Assembly: GCF_003014555.1 (NCBI RefSeq)
Contig: NZ_PYGE01000012.1
Location: 1-64,000 of the forward strand
Direction: 5' to 3'
Length of the DNA stretch: 64,000 nucleotides
Source of the DNA: Haloactinopolyspora alba
GTDB lineage: Bacteria > Actinomycetota > Actinomycetes > Jiangellales > Jiangellaceae
The translations under genes were made by a program, and so were the position numbers. This document shows, in pieces, positions 1 through 8,928 of this stretch. Below the pieces are notes generated by a model. It ran no database searches, was not told where the DNA came from, and worked only from the letters and a program-made list of their open reading frames with translations. The stretch's first letter is position 1, and each line of letters opens with the position of its first letter.

Positions 1-87
1 AGCGCGAAGAACCCCTCACGCACCTCATACGGCAACGCCCTCGGCAATCACAACACCCTCTCCACTAGGCGTTGCTTACACCGATAG
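1..87 (+). other. possible 3' tail of a gene cut by the left edge
   Basis: Frame 1 is open from the first base to a TAG at 85-87, giving 28 residues rich in Asn, Arg and Thr. It could be the tail of an upstream gene, but it is too short to identify and could be open by chance. From 88 to 336 no gene is visible on either strand. Confidence 0.15.
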
Positions 88-245
88 ATTCCACCCCTGG
101 TGATGCGTGAAGAAGCCTGGTGACGGCCGTCCGGTGTGGTCGGGGGCTGCCCTGCCCCTGCCGGCGAGCCGCCCTCGGGTGACGGGTCGGTGCACGAATG
201 TGCCGTTCGTCACCTTGCCGTGATCGATCGGACGTGGGCATACTC

Positions 246-258
246 TTCTCATAGAGAA
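246..258. promoter_or_regulatory. small inverted repeat upstream of the ferritin-like gene
   Basis: TTCTC-ATA-GAGAA is a perfect 5-bp inverted repeat in an AT-richer island of an otherwise GC-rich leader, about 80 bp before the first gene. It could be an operator or part of a promoter. No regulator gene is adjacent, so the role is unknown. Confidence 0.25.
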
Positions 259-336
259 TGAGCCTTCGTTTTAGGTCACACTGGAGAGGGGGACGCGGCG
301 GGGCGGCCGCGATCCGGTGCCTCGTTGCTACCGTCA

Positions 337-1131
337 ATGGCCTTTGACATCCGCGAGTACACCCGGAACTCCCAAGGCGTGAAGTGGCAGGACCTGCCGC
401 TGGACGAGTTCCTCGACAATCCGTTGCCTCCCGAAACCCTGCGCACCCTGCGGTACATGTGCGACGTCGAGTACCACACGGTCTGCTACCTGCGCGACAT
501 GCTGGTCACGCCGTCGCACAAGGATCCGGACGTCACGGCCTTCATGACGATGTGGAACATGGAGGAGTTCTGGCACGGCGAGGCGCTGGCCGACGTCCTC
601 GGAATCCACGGCGTGAGCGTCGACTACGACCATCTGAAGGCGGTACGGCTGAAGATGGGCTGGCGGGACAAGTTCGATCCGATCAAGCAGTCGATGCTCG
701 CGAACATCGTCGGCGTCGACTTCGTGGCGGTGCACATGATCTGGGGTGCCGCGAACGAGTGGTCGGCCATCACCGCGTACAACCGTCTCGCCGAGCTGCA
801 GGACCACCCGGTCCTGGCCGAACTGCTCAAGCGGATCGCCAAGCAGGAGGCGCGGCACGTCGCCTTCTACGCCACCCAGGCGCGGGAGCGGCTGGAGCGT
901 AGCAAGAAGGCGCAGAAGCTGGCGCGCTTCGCACTGCGGAAGTCCTGGGGCCCGGTCGGAACCGGAGTGATGGCCGAGTCCGAGGTCCGGCACGTCCTCG
1001 GACACCTGATGAGCGGGCCGGACGGCCGTCGTGCCGCCCGCATCATCGACGGCAACATCCAGAAGATGCCGGGCCTGGCCGGGCTCACCATCGTCGAGGA
1101 CGCCCTCGACGCCCGCGCCATCCCCGCCTGA
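337..1131 (+). CDS. ferritin-like diiron-fold protein
   Basis: A protein of about 264 residues, mostly helical by composition. It has the ligand pattern of a ferritin-like four-helix diiron bundle: a Glu in VEYHT near residue 45, an ExxH in EEFWH near 77-80, a Glu in NEW near 141, and a second ExxH in EARH near 171-174. Such proteins bind two metals and act as oxidases, desaturase-like enzymes or metal stores; which applies here cannot be read. ATG at 337 is chosen; an in-frame TTG at 325 is possible, and neither has a clear ribosome site. It is monocistronic. The opposite-strand giant gene converges on it across a 280-bp repeat-rich gap. Confidence 0.7.
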   Translation: MAFDIREYTRNSQGVKWQDLPLDEFLDNPLPPETLRTLRYMCDVEYHTVCYLRDMLVTPSHKDPDVTAFMTMWNMEEFWHGEALADVLGIHGVSVDYDHLKAVRLKMGWRDKFDPIKQSMLANIVGVDFVAVHMIWGAANEWSAITAYNRLAELQDHPVLAELLKRIAKQEARHVAFYATQARERLERSKKAQKLARFALRKSWGPVGTGVMAESEVRHVLGHLMSGPDGRRAARIIDGNIQKMPGLAGLTIVEDALDARAIPA

Positions 1132-1146
1132 CGCCGCGGTCGCGGT

Positions 1147-1332
1147 ACGCCAAATGATCAGGTGACGTTTGTGCGCCGGAGGGCGCTCCACGGTCACCTG
1201 ATCGTTTGGCGTCCACATGACGGAGGTGATCAGGTGACTGCTCCGGCGCAGTCACCTCGGGTTCTGTCGGGTCTGTGTCACCTGATCGTCGGCGCCGAGT
1301 TGATCAGGTGACAAAACGACGATCAGGTGACA
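1147..1332. repeat. cluster of TGATCAGGTGAC repeats forming two large hairpins
   Basis: The convergent gap 1132-1411 holds the 12-mer TGATCAGGTGAC or a close variant at 1155-1166, 1193-1204 (reverse), 1227-1238, 1277-1288 (reverse), 1301-1312 and 1320-1331, with a shortened reverse copy near 1251. Copies pair into two hairpins. Arms 1147-1166 and 1193-1212 match at 19 of 20 bases. Arms 1276-1291 and 1317-1332 match perfectly, with the copy at 1301 in the loop. The position between two convergent 3' ends suits bidirectional transcription termination, but the repeated exact core is more than a terminator needs. 1333-1411 shows nothing else. Confidence 0.7.
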
Positions 1333-1411
1333 GTACGAGCCGCGTGTTCCGCTGCCGTTGTGAGTGGCAGCGGAACACACAGCTCGCACCAGGGGTGGCG
1401 GTTCGCGGGGA

Positions 1412-4400
1412 TCACTCCCGCGGCAGCCCCGGCCGGTACCGCTCCACCGCGAACGATCGGTGCTCGCTGACCGTCCGGTGACCGGCCGCGTCGGTGACCT
1501 CCGCGTACCAGCGCACCCTCGTCCGCGGCCGCAGGTCCGGTCGGCGCAGCTCGACGGACGCGACGTCCGGGCCGACCAGCTGAACCGGGTCGCCGATGGG
1601 CTCGTCCGGCTCCGTCGCCAGGCTCAGCGACGACGTGGTCAGCGTGCGCACCGACGTGCCTCCGAGATCGACGGGGATGACGAAGTTGTCGGCGTCGCGC
1701 TGGTGGTACCCGCCCGGCCCGGTCATCTGCCGGTCGCCGTACGGCGACGTCGTCTCGCCCGTGTACGGAGAGTACGTGGTGAAGTAGGCGAGATCGTTCT
1801 CGACATCGAACTTCAGGTGCCGCAGGAAACCGAGGCCGCCGAACGGCAGGCCCTGGTAGTTGGTGAGCACGCCGTAGACGGGCCGGCCGTCGATCTCCTC
1901 GTAGTGCATGCCGACGCCGCTGACGTGACCGCTGAGGATCAGCTTGACGTTGTCGTACGGCGCGACCAGGGTGTCGCGGAGCCGCGGCCCCTCGCCGGAG
2001 AGCCCGCCCGGGGTGCCGGTGTAGGAGTGGGTGACGAGGATGACCGAGTGGTCGGGGTGCGCCTCGATGGCCTCGGCTGCCCAGGCCAGGTCCTCGTCGT
2101 TCGCGAAGTAGCCGACGGTCAGCACCATGATCTTGGCGCCGTTGCGCTCCATCAGGTAGTACGCGTCGTCGATGCCCTTCGAGCCGCCCCACATCTCACC
2201 GGCGCTTTCACGCAGCCGGTCGGCGGAGAACCAGCGCTCGTACAGGATGCGGCTGTTGGTGCCGTTGTCGTAGTCGTGGTTGCCCCAGGTGATCGCGTAC
2301 GGGACACCGGCGTCGTCGAGGACGTCCATGGCGGCGTCGCCGGCGCGCCACTGGTACTCCTCGGACAGCCACGGCCGGTTGACCACGTCGCCGAGATGCA
2401 GGGCCATCGCGGTCTTGTTGACGTCCGCCTGTTCGGCGATGTGCTCGGTCTGCTGGCGGAAGATCCCGGGGTAGCTCTGCGCGTACAGCTGGGTGTCCGG
2501 GATGATCGCGTAGCTGAAGTCGAACTCACCGGGCCGCGGGTCGTAGCTGTCGCGCTCGGCCGGGTCCTCGTCGAGCCCGCGCCACAGCAGCAGCGTCAGC
2601 TCGCCGTCCCGCAGTGCGGTCTTGCGCGGCATGTCGATGTCCATCGACGCGGTCTCGCCGTCCGGCCCGTACGCCGAGCCCGCCTCGACCCAGCTGCCCT
2701 GCGCGTGGTCCCAGTAGTAGGCGGTGACCTCGCGCTCGGCCTTGCCGGTCCACCTCAGCCGGTACGACTCGGCGCGGACCTGCTGCTTCCGGGTCAGCTC
2801 GACGTCGAAGACCTGGTACGGAGTGACGCCGTTCCCTTCGGTGGTCGTGAACGGTTCGCCGGACACCTCGCCGTCGGTGGGGCGGACGTCGTCGGGCAAC
2901 CGGGCGTCGGTGGTGCCCGACCGCATGGTGACCTGATCGGCGTCCAGCTGCACCGCCCGGCTGCGCATGAACTGGACCGACGTGGGTTCACCGGTGCCGG
3001 CGTCCACCTCGGCGTCGAGCCGGGCCTCGTCGTGACCGGGAACCACGACGCCGTCGACGGAGGTGTCCGAGACCTCGGGCGTCGACGGCGCCGCCGTGTC
3101 GGTCACCTCGAGGGTCACCTCGGCGGTGTCGGTGTCACCGTCGCCGGACGACGCGGTCAGCGTGACGGCCTGCTCACCGACGGCGTACACGGGAACGTCG
3201 ACGGTGAACTCGCCGGCGCCGACGGTGCCGAGGTCGTGGTCGCGCCCGTCGACCGTCGCGGTCAGCGAAGCGTCCTCGGTCAGCACACCGTCGACGGTGA
3301 CCGGTCCGGCGTCGGCGGCGCTGCCGGCCATCGGCAGCGACACGCCCAGGTCGACGGCGTCGTCGGATCGTTCCCGGACGGCGCCGTAGCCGACGGCGTC
3401 GCCGAACCAGGTGCCGTACCGGAACCGTTCGAGGTCCGGGCTGGTCCGGTTGCCGGTCAGCTGGACCTCGTCGATGGTGCCGGAGAAGCCGCCGCGGATC
3501 CGGCCTGGGTCGGAGAACGCGCCGATGGTGGTCGGTGTGTCCGGGCCGCCGAGCGTGGTGCGGTACTCGGCGAAGTTCTGGTGGACGAGCTCGCCGTCGA
3601 GGAAGACGGTGAAGGTCATGCCGTCGTAGCTGAGCGTCAGCAGGTGCGGCTCGCCGTCACCCGGCAGTTCGACCGCGCCTTCGGAGCCACGCCGGGCAGT
3701 GCTGTTCGACGAGTACCAGACACCGACGTGGGTGGCGAGCAGCTTCTGCTGCGCGGCGTCCAGGCCCAGCCGGAACGTGTCGTTGCCGCCGTTGCCCAGC
3801 ATGTCCTTGGCGACGATCGCGGACAGGTCCGCGGGCTGCTCGGAGTCGGGACGGACGACGGCGCTCACGGTGATCTGGTCCAGCCCGCCGCCCACGTCGC
3901 CGTAGCGGACCTTCGTCCCGGCGAAGTCGGCGGCACGAGTCCCGCCGGGAGTGGTGTGCGCGGTCAGGCCGGCTCCGCGGACGGTACCGGTGCGCCGGCC
4001 GGTGGAGTCGGTGAGCCGTTCTCCGGGCGCGGTGGACCGGTCGAAGTGCTCGACCAGCAGGTGGTCACCACGCCAGACATCGGCGGGGTCGTTCGACGGG
4101 GCCGCGGCGCCGTAGTACGCCCACAGGTGACTCGCCGACTCCGCACCGACGTCGGCCATCCGGGCCCAGACGGTGCTGGTCCCGGCCGGATCCCAGTGTT
4201 CGATCTCGTACGGCACCGGATGCCCGACGGCGTCGACGAGCTGCAGCTCGCCGGCGGCGGTCCCCGGCGGGACGTCATCCAGGCGCAGCAGGACCGGCGT
4301 GTCCTCGACGGCGCTGCCGGTGGTGTTGCGCACGGCGATGCTCTGGCGGTGGCCGGCGCCGTCGACGTGCCACGGCACCGCGCCGTCGACCGCGGCGAGC

Positions 4401-7400
4401 GCGTGCTCGACCGCGGCCAGCCGGCCGGCGTTGGTGACCGCGCTCTGCTGGCCACGGCTGAGCTCGTCGTAGGCGGTGCGGGCCGCCGTGACGGCCGGCT
4501 GGTCCGCGCTGGTGGCGTCGGCCGGATCCGGGAGGGCCTCGATGGCCTCGACGACCGGTGTGACCTCGCGGTCGATGCCGAAGCCTTCGAGCGCGAACGG
4601 CTGGGCGCGGTCCTTGATCTGGTACATCATGACCTCGAGCCGGTCGCCGTCGACGCTGACACCGGCGAAGTACTGTGCGTTCCGTTCCGACGCGGTGTTC
4701 TTCCTGCCCTGGTCGGAGCGGTCGAACAGGCCGAGGTAGGCATCCATGTCGATGCCGTTCGGGTCGGTGGCCTGGTCGTAGTGCTTGGCGCCGGCGGTGT
4801 TCGGCAGCAGGTACCGGGTGCCGTCCGGGCTGACCGAGTACTCGATCCGCTTGCCGCCCACCAGCTCGGTGTAGCGGCTCGTCTCCACCGGGCGGGCGTT
4901 GGCCACGCCTTCCGGGTCGTAGGCGAGGTGCTCGGTGCGCGAGTAGATGTGGTCGTGGCCCTGCAACACCAGGTCGATGTCGAGCTCGTCCATCAGCGGC
5001 ACGACCGTGTCGCGCATCGCGACGACGTCGGGGTCGTCCAGGTGCACGCCGGTGGTGTAAGGGCCCTTGTGCATGGTGACGATGATCCACTCGGCGCCAC
5101 GCTCGCGAGCGGCGGTGACGTCGTCGCGCAGCCAGTCCAGCTGCTCCTGCGACACGCCCGTCTCCGGGTCCTCGTTCGTGTTCAGCACGGCGACGTGCGC
5201 GTTGCTGTAGTCGAACGAGTAGTACGTCCCGTCGGTGGTGTCGCCGTGGTGCGGCAGGTTGAAGTGGTCGACGAAAGCTCCCGCGCCGGCGTCGTGGTTG
5301 CCCGGGGCCGGGGCAACCGTCGTGCGCGTCAGGCTGCCGCCGGCGAGGTTGAGCATGTCCTTCCACATCTTCTCGTTGGTGCCGTCCTCGACCACGTCGC
5401 CGCCGTGCAGCATGAAGGCAGCGTCCGGGACGGTCGCCAGCGACTTGGCCATCGTCTCCGCGGAGACCTGCGCCTCGGCGGTGTTCTGCGACTGGGTGTC
5501 GGTGAGGCTGACGAACGAGAACGCACCCTCGTCCGGAGCGGTGCGGAACGTGCCGACGGCGCTGATGTTGCCGGTCGCGGCGTCGCCCACCCGGTAGTAG
5601 TAGGTGGCGCCGGGCACCAGCCCGTCGGCGAGCGCCGTGTAACGGACACCGTCAGGGAGCACCTCGGTGTCCGCGGCGATCTCGACGGCGTCGGCGAGGT
5701 CCGGAGCGGTACTCAGGCGGACCACGGGCTCGGCCGCCTCGTCGCGGGTGTACCAGCTGAAGCCCTTCCGCGTCCCGGCGTCGCCGTTGAACGTGACGGT
5801 GATCCGGTCCGGTCGCATCGAGGTGTCGGCGTACTCCAGAACCGGCCGGGACCGCTCGGCGTTCCACCCCCACGTGTAGCCGAAGTCCCAGCCGAGGTCC
5901 TCGTAGGTGCCGCGCTCGGCCAGCTGGGCGGCGGTGCGGTCGGCCCCGTTGGGATCGGTGGCCAGGCCGGACACCGTCTCGCCGTTGATGGTGATGTCCT
6001 GGCTGGCGAGGTTGTCCCGCAGGATGCGGCTGTAGCCGTCGTATCCGGTGATCCGGCCGTAGAAACCGCTGGTCTCGCCGGGGTAGGCATAGTTGATCGA
6101 GCCGCCGTAGGCGACGTTGGCCTGCACGGTGCCGGTGTTCGGGTACGCGAGCACCAGGGCGGCGTCGTTGCCGCGCTGCTCGTCGCGGCCCTCGACCGGC
6201 TCGGTCGACATGGTGTGCACGTCGGCGTCGACCAGGCAGCGCTGGACGGTGCCGTTGCCGTTGTTGTACGCGACGACGCCGGCGGCCATGAGGTTCGCCC
6301 GGACCGTGCCCTCGAACGAGCAGTCGCGGATGGTGCCGCCCTGGTTCTCGCCGACGAGGCCGGCGCCCTTCTCCGCGCCCGGCGCCTCGATCCGGCCCTG
6401 GACGGCGACCGACTGCACGACGCCGTCACCGTGGTTGCGCGCGACTAGCGCGGCGGCGGTGGGTCCGGTGACCGGTCCGCGGTCGCCGGACATGGTCACG
6501 TCGACGCCGGTGAGCACCAGGTTCTCGATGACGCCGGAGTTCTCGACGACCATCGCGGCGACGCTGCGGGTGGACAGGTCGGTGTCGAGAGTCAGCCCGC
6601 TGATCGTGTGCCCGGCCCCGTCGAACGTGCCGCGGAACTCGTTGACCATGGCGAACGGCCGGGTCAGCGTGATGTCGGCGGCGAGGCGGTAGTGCCGCTC
6701 GCCGGAGTGGCCGATGTTGGTCGGGTCGTTCACGAGGGCGGCCCAGTTGTGGAACTCCGCCTCGGTGGTGATCAGGTACGGGTCCTCGGCCGTGCCGGAC
6801 CCCTGCAGCGGCGGGACCGGCTCGGTGCTGACGGGCTCGCGCAGGACCGGCAGACCGGTGTCCGGGTCCAGTTGCCACACCGTCTCGAAGTCGAACCCGA
6901 GGGTGGCGTAGAAGCCCTGGTCGCGCAGGGTGTCGGCGGAGACGTCCGCGCCGTTCTGGCCGGTCGCCGTGCCGGTGACCGTGTCGCCGTTGATCAGCAC
7001 GTCGGCGTAGGCGTGGTTACCGCTGAGGTCGTTGCTGTACCCGTCGTACCCGGAGATGCGCCCGTAGAAGCCGGTGGTCTCGCCGGGATAGGCGTAGCTG
7101 ATCGAACCACCGGTGACAACGTTATCGCGGACCGTGATGCCGTTCGAGTACGCGACGACGAGGCCCGCGTCGTTGCCGCGCTGCCCGTCGCGGCCCGCCG
7201 TGGGCTCCGTCGACGTGGCCACGAGATCCGCGTCGACGACCGTCCGTTCGACGACGGCGCCGCCGTTGCTGTACGAGGCGATCCCGCCGGGCATGAACTT
7301 CGCCGTGACCTCGCCGGTGAAGACGGTGTCCCGGATGGTGCCGCCGTAGTTGCCGCCGGCGATCCCGGCCACCTTCTCGAAGCCGGGAGCGTCGACGGTG

Positions 7401-7975
7401 CCGTGCACCGCGCTGGCGACGATGGCGCCGTGGTTGTCGGCGACCAGCCCGGCGCAGGTGTGCCCGGTCTCGGCGCCGTTGCTGCCGGAGCAGGTGACGT
7501 CGAGATCGTCGAGCGTGAGATTCCGGATCGTCCCGTCGTTGCGGAGGATGAACCCGGCGCGGAAGGCCGCGGGGTCGGTCGCGGGGAGGTCGACGTCCGC
7601 GGTGTAGCCGGAGACGGTGTGACCGGCGCCGTCCAGGACCCCGTCGAAGTCGCGCACCATCGGCACCGGACCGGTGAGCGCGATGTCCGCGGTGAGCTGG
7701 AACGTCTTGGCGCCGGTGTAGTCCGGGTCGCCGGCGTTGAGCAGTTCGGCCCACTGCACCAGGTCGGCCTCGGTTCCGATCAGGTACGGGTCGGACGCCG
7801 TGCCGCTCCCGTCCAGGCCTTCGGACGCCGAGGGCTGCTGGGTGGTCGCCGTGGCCGGCGACGGTGGGCTGCCGAGCGGAACCAGAACCGCCCCGGCCAG
7901 CGTCACTGCGGTCAGAATCCGTGCCAACGACATCCTCACGCGAAGCCCTTCCTCGACGGACATTGGGCTCGACAC
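1412..7975 (-). CDS. giant secreted protein with two metallophosphoesterase domains, LamG and beta-helix-like repeats
   Basis: 2187 residues. A signal peptide lies at the N-terminus; the better start may be the Met at residue 15 (nt 7933), giving MSLARILTAV and an Ala-rich cleavage region near residue 45. Two homologous halves open with SGTASDPYLI (about 58) and SGTAEDPYLI (about 390), typical of GLUG/beta-helix surface proteins. Then come a purple-acid-phosphatase-like Fn3 domain (about 720-810) and metallophosphoesterase 1 (about 820-1090: DTQ, GGDVV, GNHD, THK-like MHKG, GHDH). A FIVAR-like spacer (about 1150), a DUF2341 domain (about 1200), a LamG/concanavalin domain (about 1320-1470) and Ig-like domains follow. 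Metallophosphoesterase 2 (about 1818-2110) shows PDTQ, LGDVV, GNHDY, THSY and GHV, followed by a C-terminal Ig-like domain. It is likely an exported phosphatase or phosphodiesterase that binds polysaccharide; the substrate is unknown. Confidence 0.85.
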   Translation of the reverse strand: MSSPMSVEEGLRVRMSLARILTAVTLAGAVLVPLGSPPSPATATTQQPSASEGLDGSGTASDPYLIGTEADLVQWAELLNAGDPDYTGAKTFQLTADIALTGPVPMVRDFDGVLDGAGHTVSGYTADVDLPATDPAAFRAGFILRNDGTIRNLTLDDLDVTCSGSNGAETGHTCAGLVADNHGAIVASAVHGTVDAPGFEKVAGIAGGNYGGTIRDTVFTGEVTAKFMPGGIASYSNGGAVVERTVVDADLVATSTEPTAGRDGQRGNDAGLVVAYSNGITVRDNVVTGGSISYAYPGETTGFYGRISGYDGYSNDLSGNHAYADVLINGDTVTGTATGQNGADVSADTLRDQGFYATLGFDFETVWQLDPDTGLPVLREPVSTEPVPPLQGSGTAEDPYLITTEAEFHNWAALVNDPTNIGHSGERHYRLAADITLTRPFAMVNEFRGTFDGAGHTISGLTLDTDLSTRSVAAMVVENSGVIENLVLTGVDVTMSGDRGPVTGPTAAALVARNHGDGVVQSVAVQGRIEAPGAEKGAGLVGENQGGTIRDCSFEGTVRANLMAAGVVAYNNGNGTVQRCLVDADVHTMSTEPVEGRDEQRGNDAALVLAYPNTGTVQANVAYGGSINYAYPGETSGFYGRITGYDGYSRILRDNLASQDITINGETVSGLATDPNGADRTAAQLAERGTYEDLGWDFGYTWGWNAERSRPVLEYADTSMRPDRITVTFNGDAGTRKGFSWYTRDEAAEPVVRLSTAPDLADAVEIAADTEVLPDGVRYTALADGLVPGATYYYRVGDAATGNISAVGTFRTAPDEGAFSFVSLTDTQSQNTAEAQVSAETMAKSLATVPDAAFMLHGGDVVEDGTNEKMWKDMLNLAGGSLTRTTVAPAPGNHDAGAGAFVDHFNLPHHGDTTDGTYYSFDYSNAHVAVLNTNEDPETGVSQEQLDWLRDDVTAARERGAEWIIVTMHKGPYTTGVHLDDPDVVAMRDTVVPLMDELDIDLVLQGHDHIYSRTEHLAYDPEGVANARPVETSRYTELVGGKRIEYSVSPDGTRYLLPNTAGAKHYDQATDPNGIDMDAYLGLFDRSDQGRKNTASERNAQYFAGVSVDGDRLEVMMYQIKDRAQPFALEGFGIDREVTPVVEAIEALPDPADATSADQPAVTAARTAYDELSRGQQSAVTNAGRLAAVEHALAAVDGAVPWHVDGAGHRQSIAVRNTTGSAVEDTPVLLRLDDVPPGTAAGELQLVDAVGHPVPYEIEHWDPAGTSTVWARMADVGAESASHLWAYYGAAAPSNDPADVWRGDHLLVEHFDRSTAPGERLTDSTGRRTGTVRGAGLTAHTTPGGTRAADFAGTKVRYGDVGGGLDQITVSAVVRPDSEQPADLSAIVAKDMLGNGGNDTFRLGLDAAQQKLLATHVGVWYSSNSTARRGSEGAVELPGDGEPHLLTLSYDGMTFTVFLDGELVHQNFAEYRTTLGGPDTPTTIGAFSDPGRIRGGFSGTIDEVQLTGNRTSPDLERFRYGTWFGDAVGYGAVRERSDDAVDLGVSLPMAGSAADAGPVTVDGVLTEDASLTATVDGRDHDLGTVGAGEFTVDVPVYAVGEQAVTLTASSGDGDTDTAEVTLEVTDTAAPSTPEVSDTSVDGVVVPGHDEARLDAEVDAGTGEPTSVQFMRSRAVQLDADQVTMRSGTTDARLPDDVRPTDGEVSGEPFTTTEGNGVTPYQVFDVELTRKQQVRAESYRLRWTGKAEREVTAYYWDHAQGSWVEAGSAYGPDGETASMDIDMPRKTALRDGELTLLLWRGLDEDPAERDSYDPRPGEFDFSYAIIPDTQLYAQSYPGIFRQQTEHIAEQADVNKTAMALHLGDVVNRPWLSEEYQWRAGDAAMDVLDDAGVPYAITWGNHDYDNGTNSRILYERWFSADRLRESAGEMWGGSKGIDDAYYLMERNGAKIMVLTVGYFANDEDLAWAAEAIEAHPDHSVILVTHSYTGTPGGLSGEGPRLRDTLVAPYDNVKLILSGHVSGVGMHYEEIDGRPVYGVLTNYQGLPFGGLGFLRHLKFDVENDLAYFTTYSPYTGETTSPYGDRQMTGPGGYHQRDADNFVIPVDLGGTSVRTLTTSSLSLATEPDEPIGDPVQLVGPDVASVELRRPDLRPRTRVRWYAEVTDAAGHRTVSEHRSFAVERYRPGLPRE

Positions 7976-8064
7976 GCTAGGCGCGCAGTGTGGCCGTCGA
8001 CGGAGATCGGCATGAATAGGCAGAAAACAGGCCTTGGCCGGATCGGCAGTGCGGTGAGCGCCGC

Positions 8065-8131
8065 GGCGCGAGGGCGCCGGTCTAGTGCGGCCGCACTAGA
8101 CCGGCGCGAGGGCGCCGGTCTAGTGCGGCCG
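8065..8131. repeat. 34-bp perfect palindrome with a 29-bp direct repeat
   Basis: 8074-8107 is a perfect palindrome centred on GGCC with TCTAGTGCGG arms. The 29-bp unit 8065-8093 recurs exactly at 8103-8131, so the second unit could also pair with the right arm of the palindrome. The TAG stop of the following minus-strand gene (8120-8122) lies inside the second unit. The placement just after that stop suggests a terminator with an alternative fold. The rest of 7976-8119, upstream of the giant gene's start, shows no gene. Confidence 0.8.
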
Positions 8132-8851
8132 GCTCGCGACGTAGACGTGGTAGTCGACGTGGCGGCCCTCGCGCCGCACGGTGCGGACGAGCTCCTCGAC
8201 GTCGCCGACGACGTCGGTGAGGTCGGACGACAGCCGCGCCGACGGCGCCGACGACCACACCGCGAGCATCCCGCCCGGGCGCAGGCGGTGCGCGGCGGCA
8301 CGTAGCAGCGGTGGCCGGTACACCTCGTCGTTGGCTTCGTGGACGAGGAAGTCCGGCCCGTTGTCGACGTCGAGCAGGATGCCGTCGTAGGACTCCGCGG
8401 TGCCCGCGCGCATGACCGACCGGATGTCGTCGACCGACACGTGCACCCGCGGGTCGCGGACGACGACGTCGGCCCCCGGCACCGTTCCGGCGCGCAGCAG
8501 CCGCACCAGCGCCGGCTCCATCTCGATCACGTCCACGCGGCGAACCCGGGCGTCGGCCAGCAGCTCCTGCACGGTGAACCCGAACCCCAGCCCACCGACG
8601 AGCACCCGGCCCGGCGCGTCGTGCCGGTCGAGGAACGTGGTCGCGAGCAGGCGCTCGGTCGAGGTCTCGGCGGTGTCCATGAGGAACGTGCCGTTGACGA
8701 TCAGCTCGTAGACGTCGGCGCCGTCGGTGCCCGCTCGCCGCCGGACCACGACCTCGCCCCCGACCCCGTCGACGCGCTCGACGGTCTCCAGTCCATCCAA
8801 CACAGCAGCAGCGTACGAGTCGATTTCGGTTGGCCGGCGGGTACTGATCAC
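8120..8851 (-). CDS. spermidine-synthase-like SAM-dependent protein
   Basis: About 243 residues with a Rossmann methyltransferase fold. The glycine loop VLVGGLGFGFT is followed by an acidic strand end in DVIEMEPALV, a DD pair (VSVDDIRSV) and DGILLDVDNGP, the usual layout of polyamine-synthase-like proteins. Catalytic identity as a true spermidine synthase is doubtful because the amine-binding aspartates are not evident. The open frame runs up to 8989 but would overlap the divergent lipoprotein gene; GTG at 8851 or 8803 is more plausible. It stands alone, transcribed away from lpqY. Confidence 0.7.
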   Translation of the reverse strand: MISTRRPTEIDSYAAAVLDGLETVERVDGVGGEVVVRRRAGTDGADVYELIVNGTFLMDTAETSTERLLATTFLDRHDAPGRVLVGGLGFGFTVQELLADARVRRVDVIEMEPALVRLLRAGTVPGADVVVRDPRVHVSVDDIRSVMRAGTAESYDGILLDVDNGPDFLVHEANDEVYRPPLLRAAAHRLRPGGMLAVWSSAPSARLSSDLTDVVGDVEELVRTVRREGRHVDYHVYVASRPH

Positions 8852-8928
8852 GTAATCTTCATCACAGTTGGGCGCTCCGATGACGTGGCGGTCACCAGGG
8901 GCGGCGCATGACTGCTCCTGGAGGCGAC

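Noticed and set aside
1147-1332. CRISPR-like array
   Set aside because: The units alternate in orientation and spacing is irregular; there are no spacers of constant length and no cas genes.
1364-6448. A 1694-residue open frame on the plus strand
   Set aside because: It is antisense to the giant phosphoesterase gene; high GC keeps the opposite frame open, and the translation is Val/Arg/Gly-rich with no domain.
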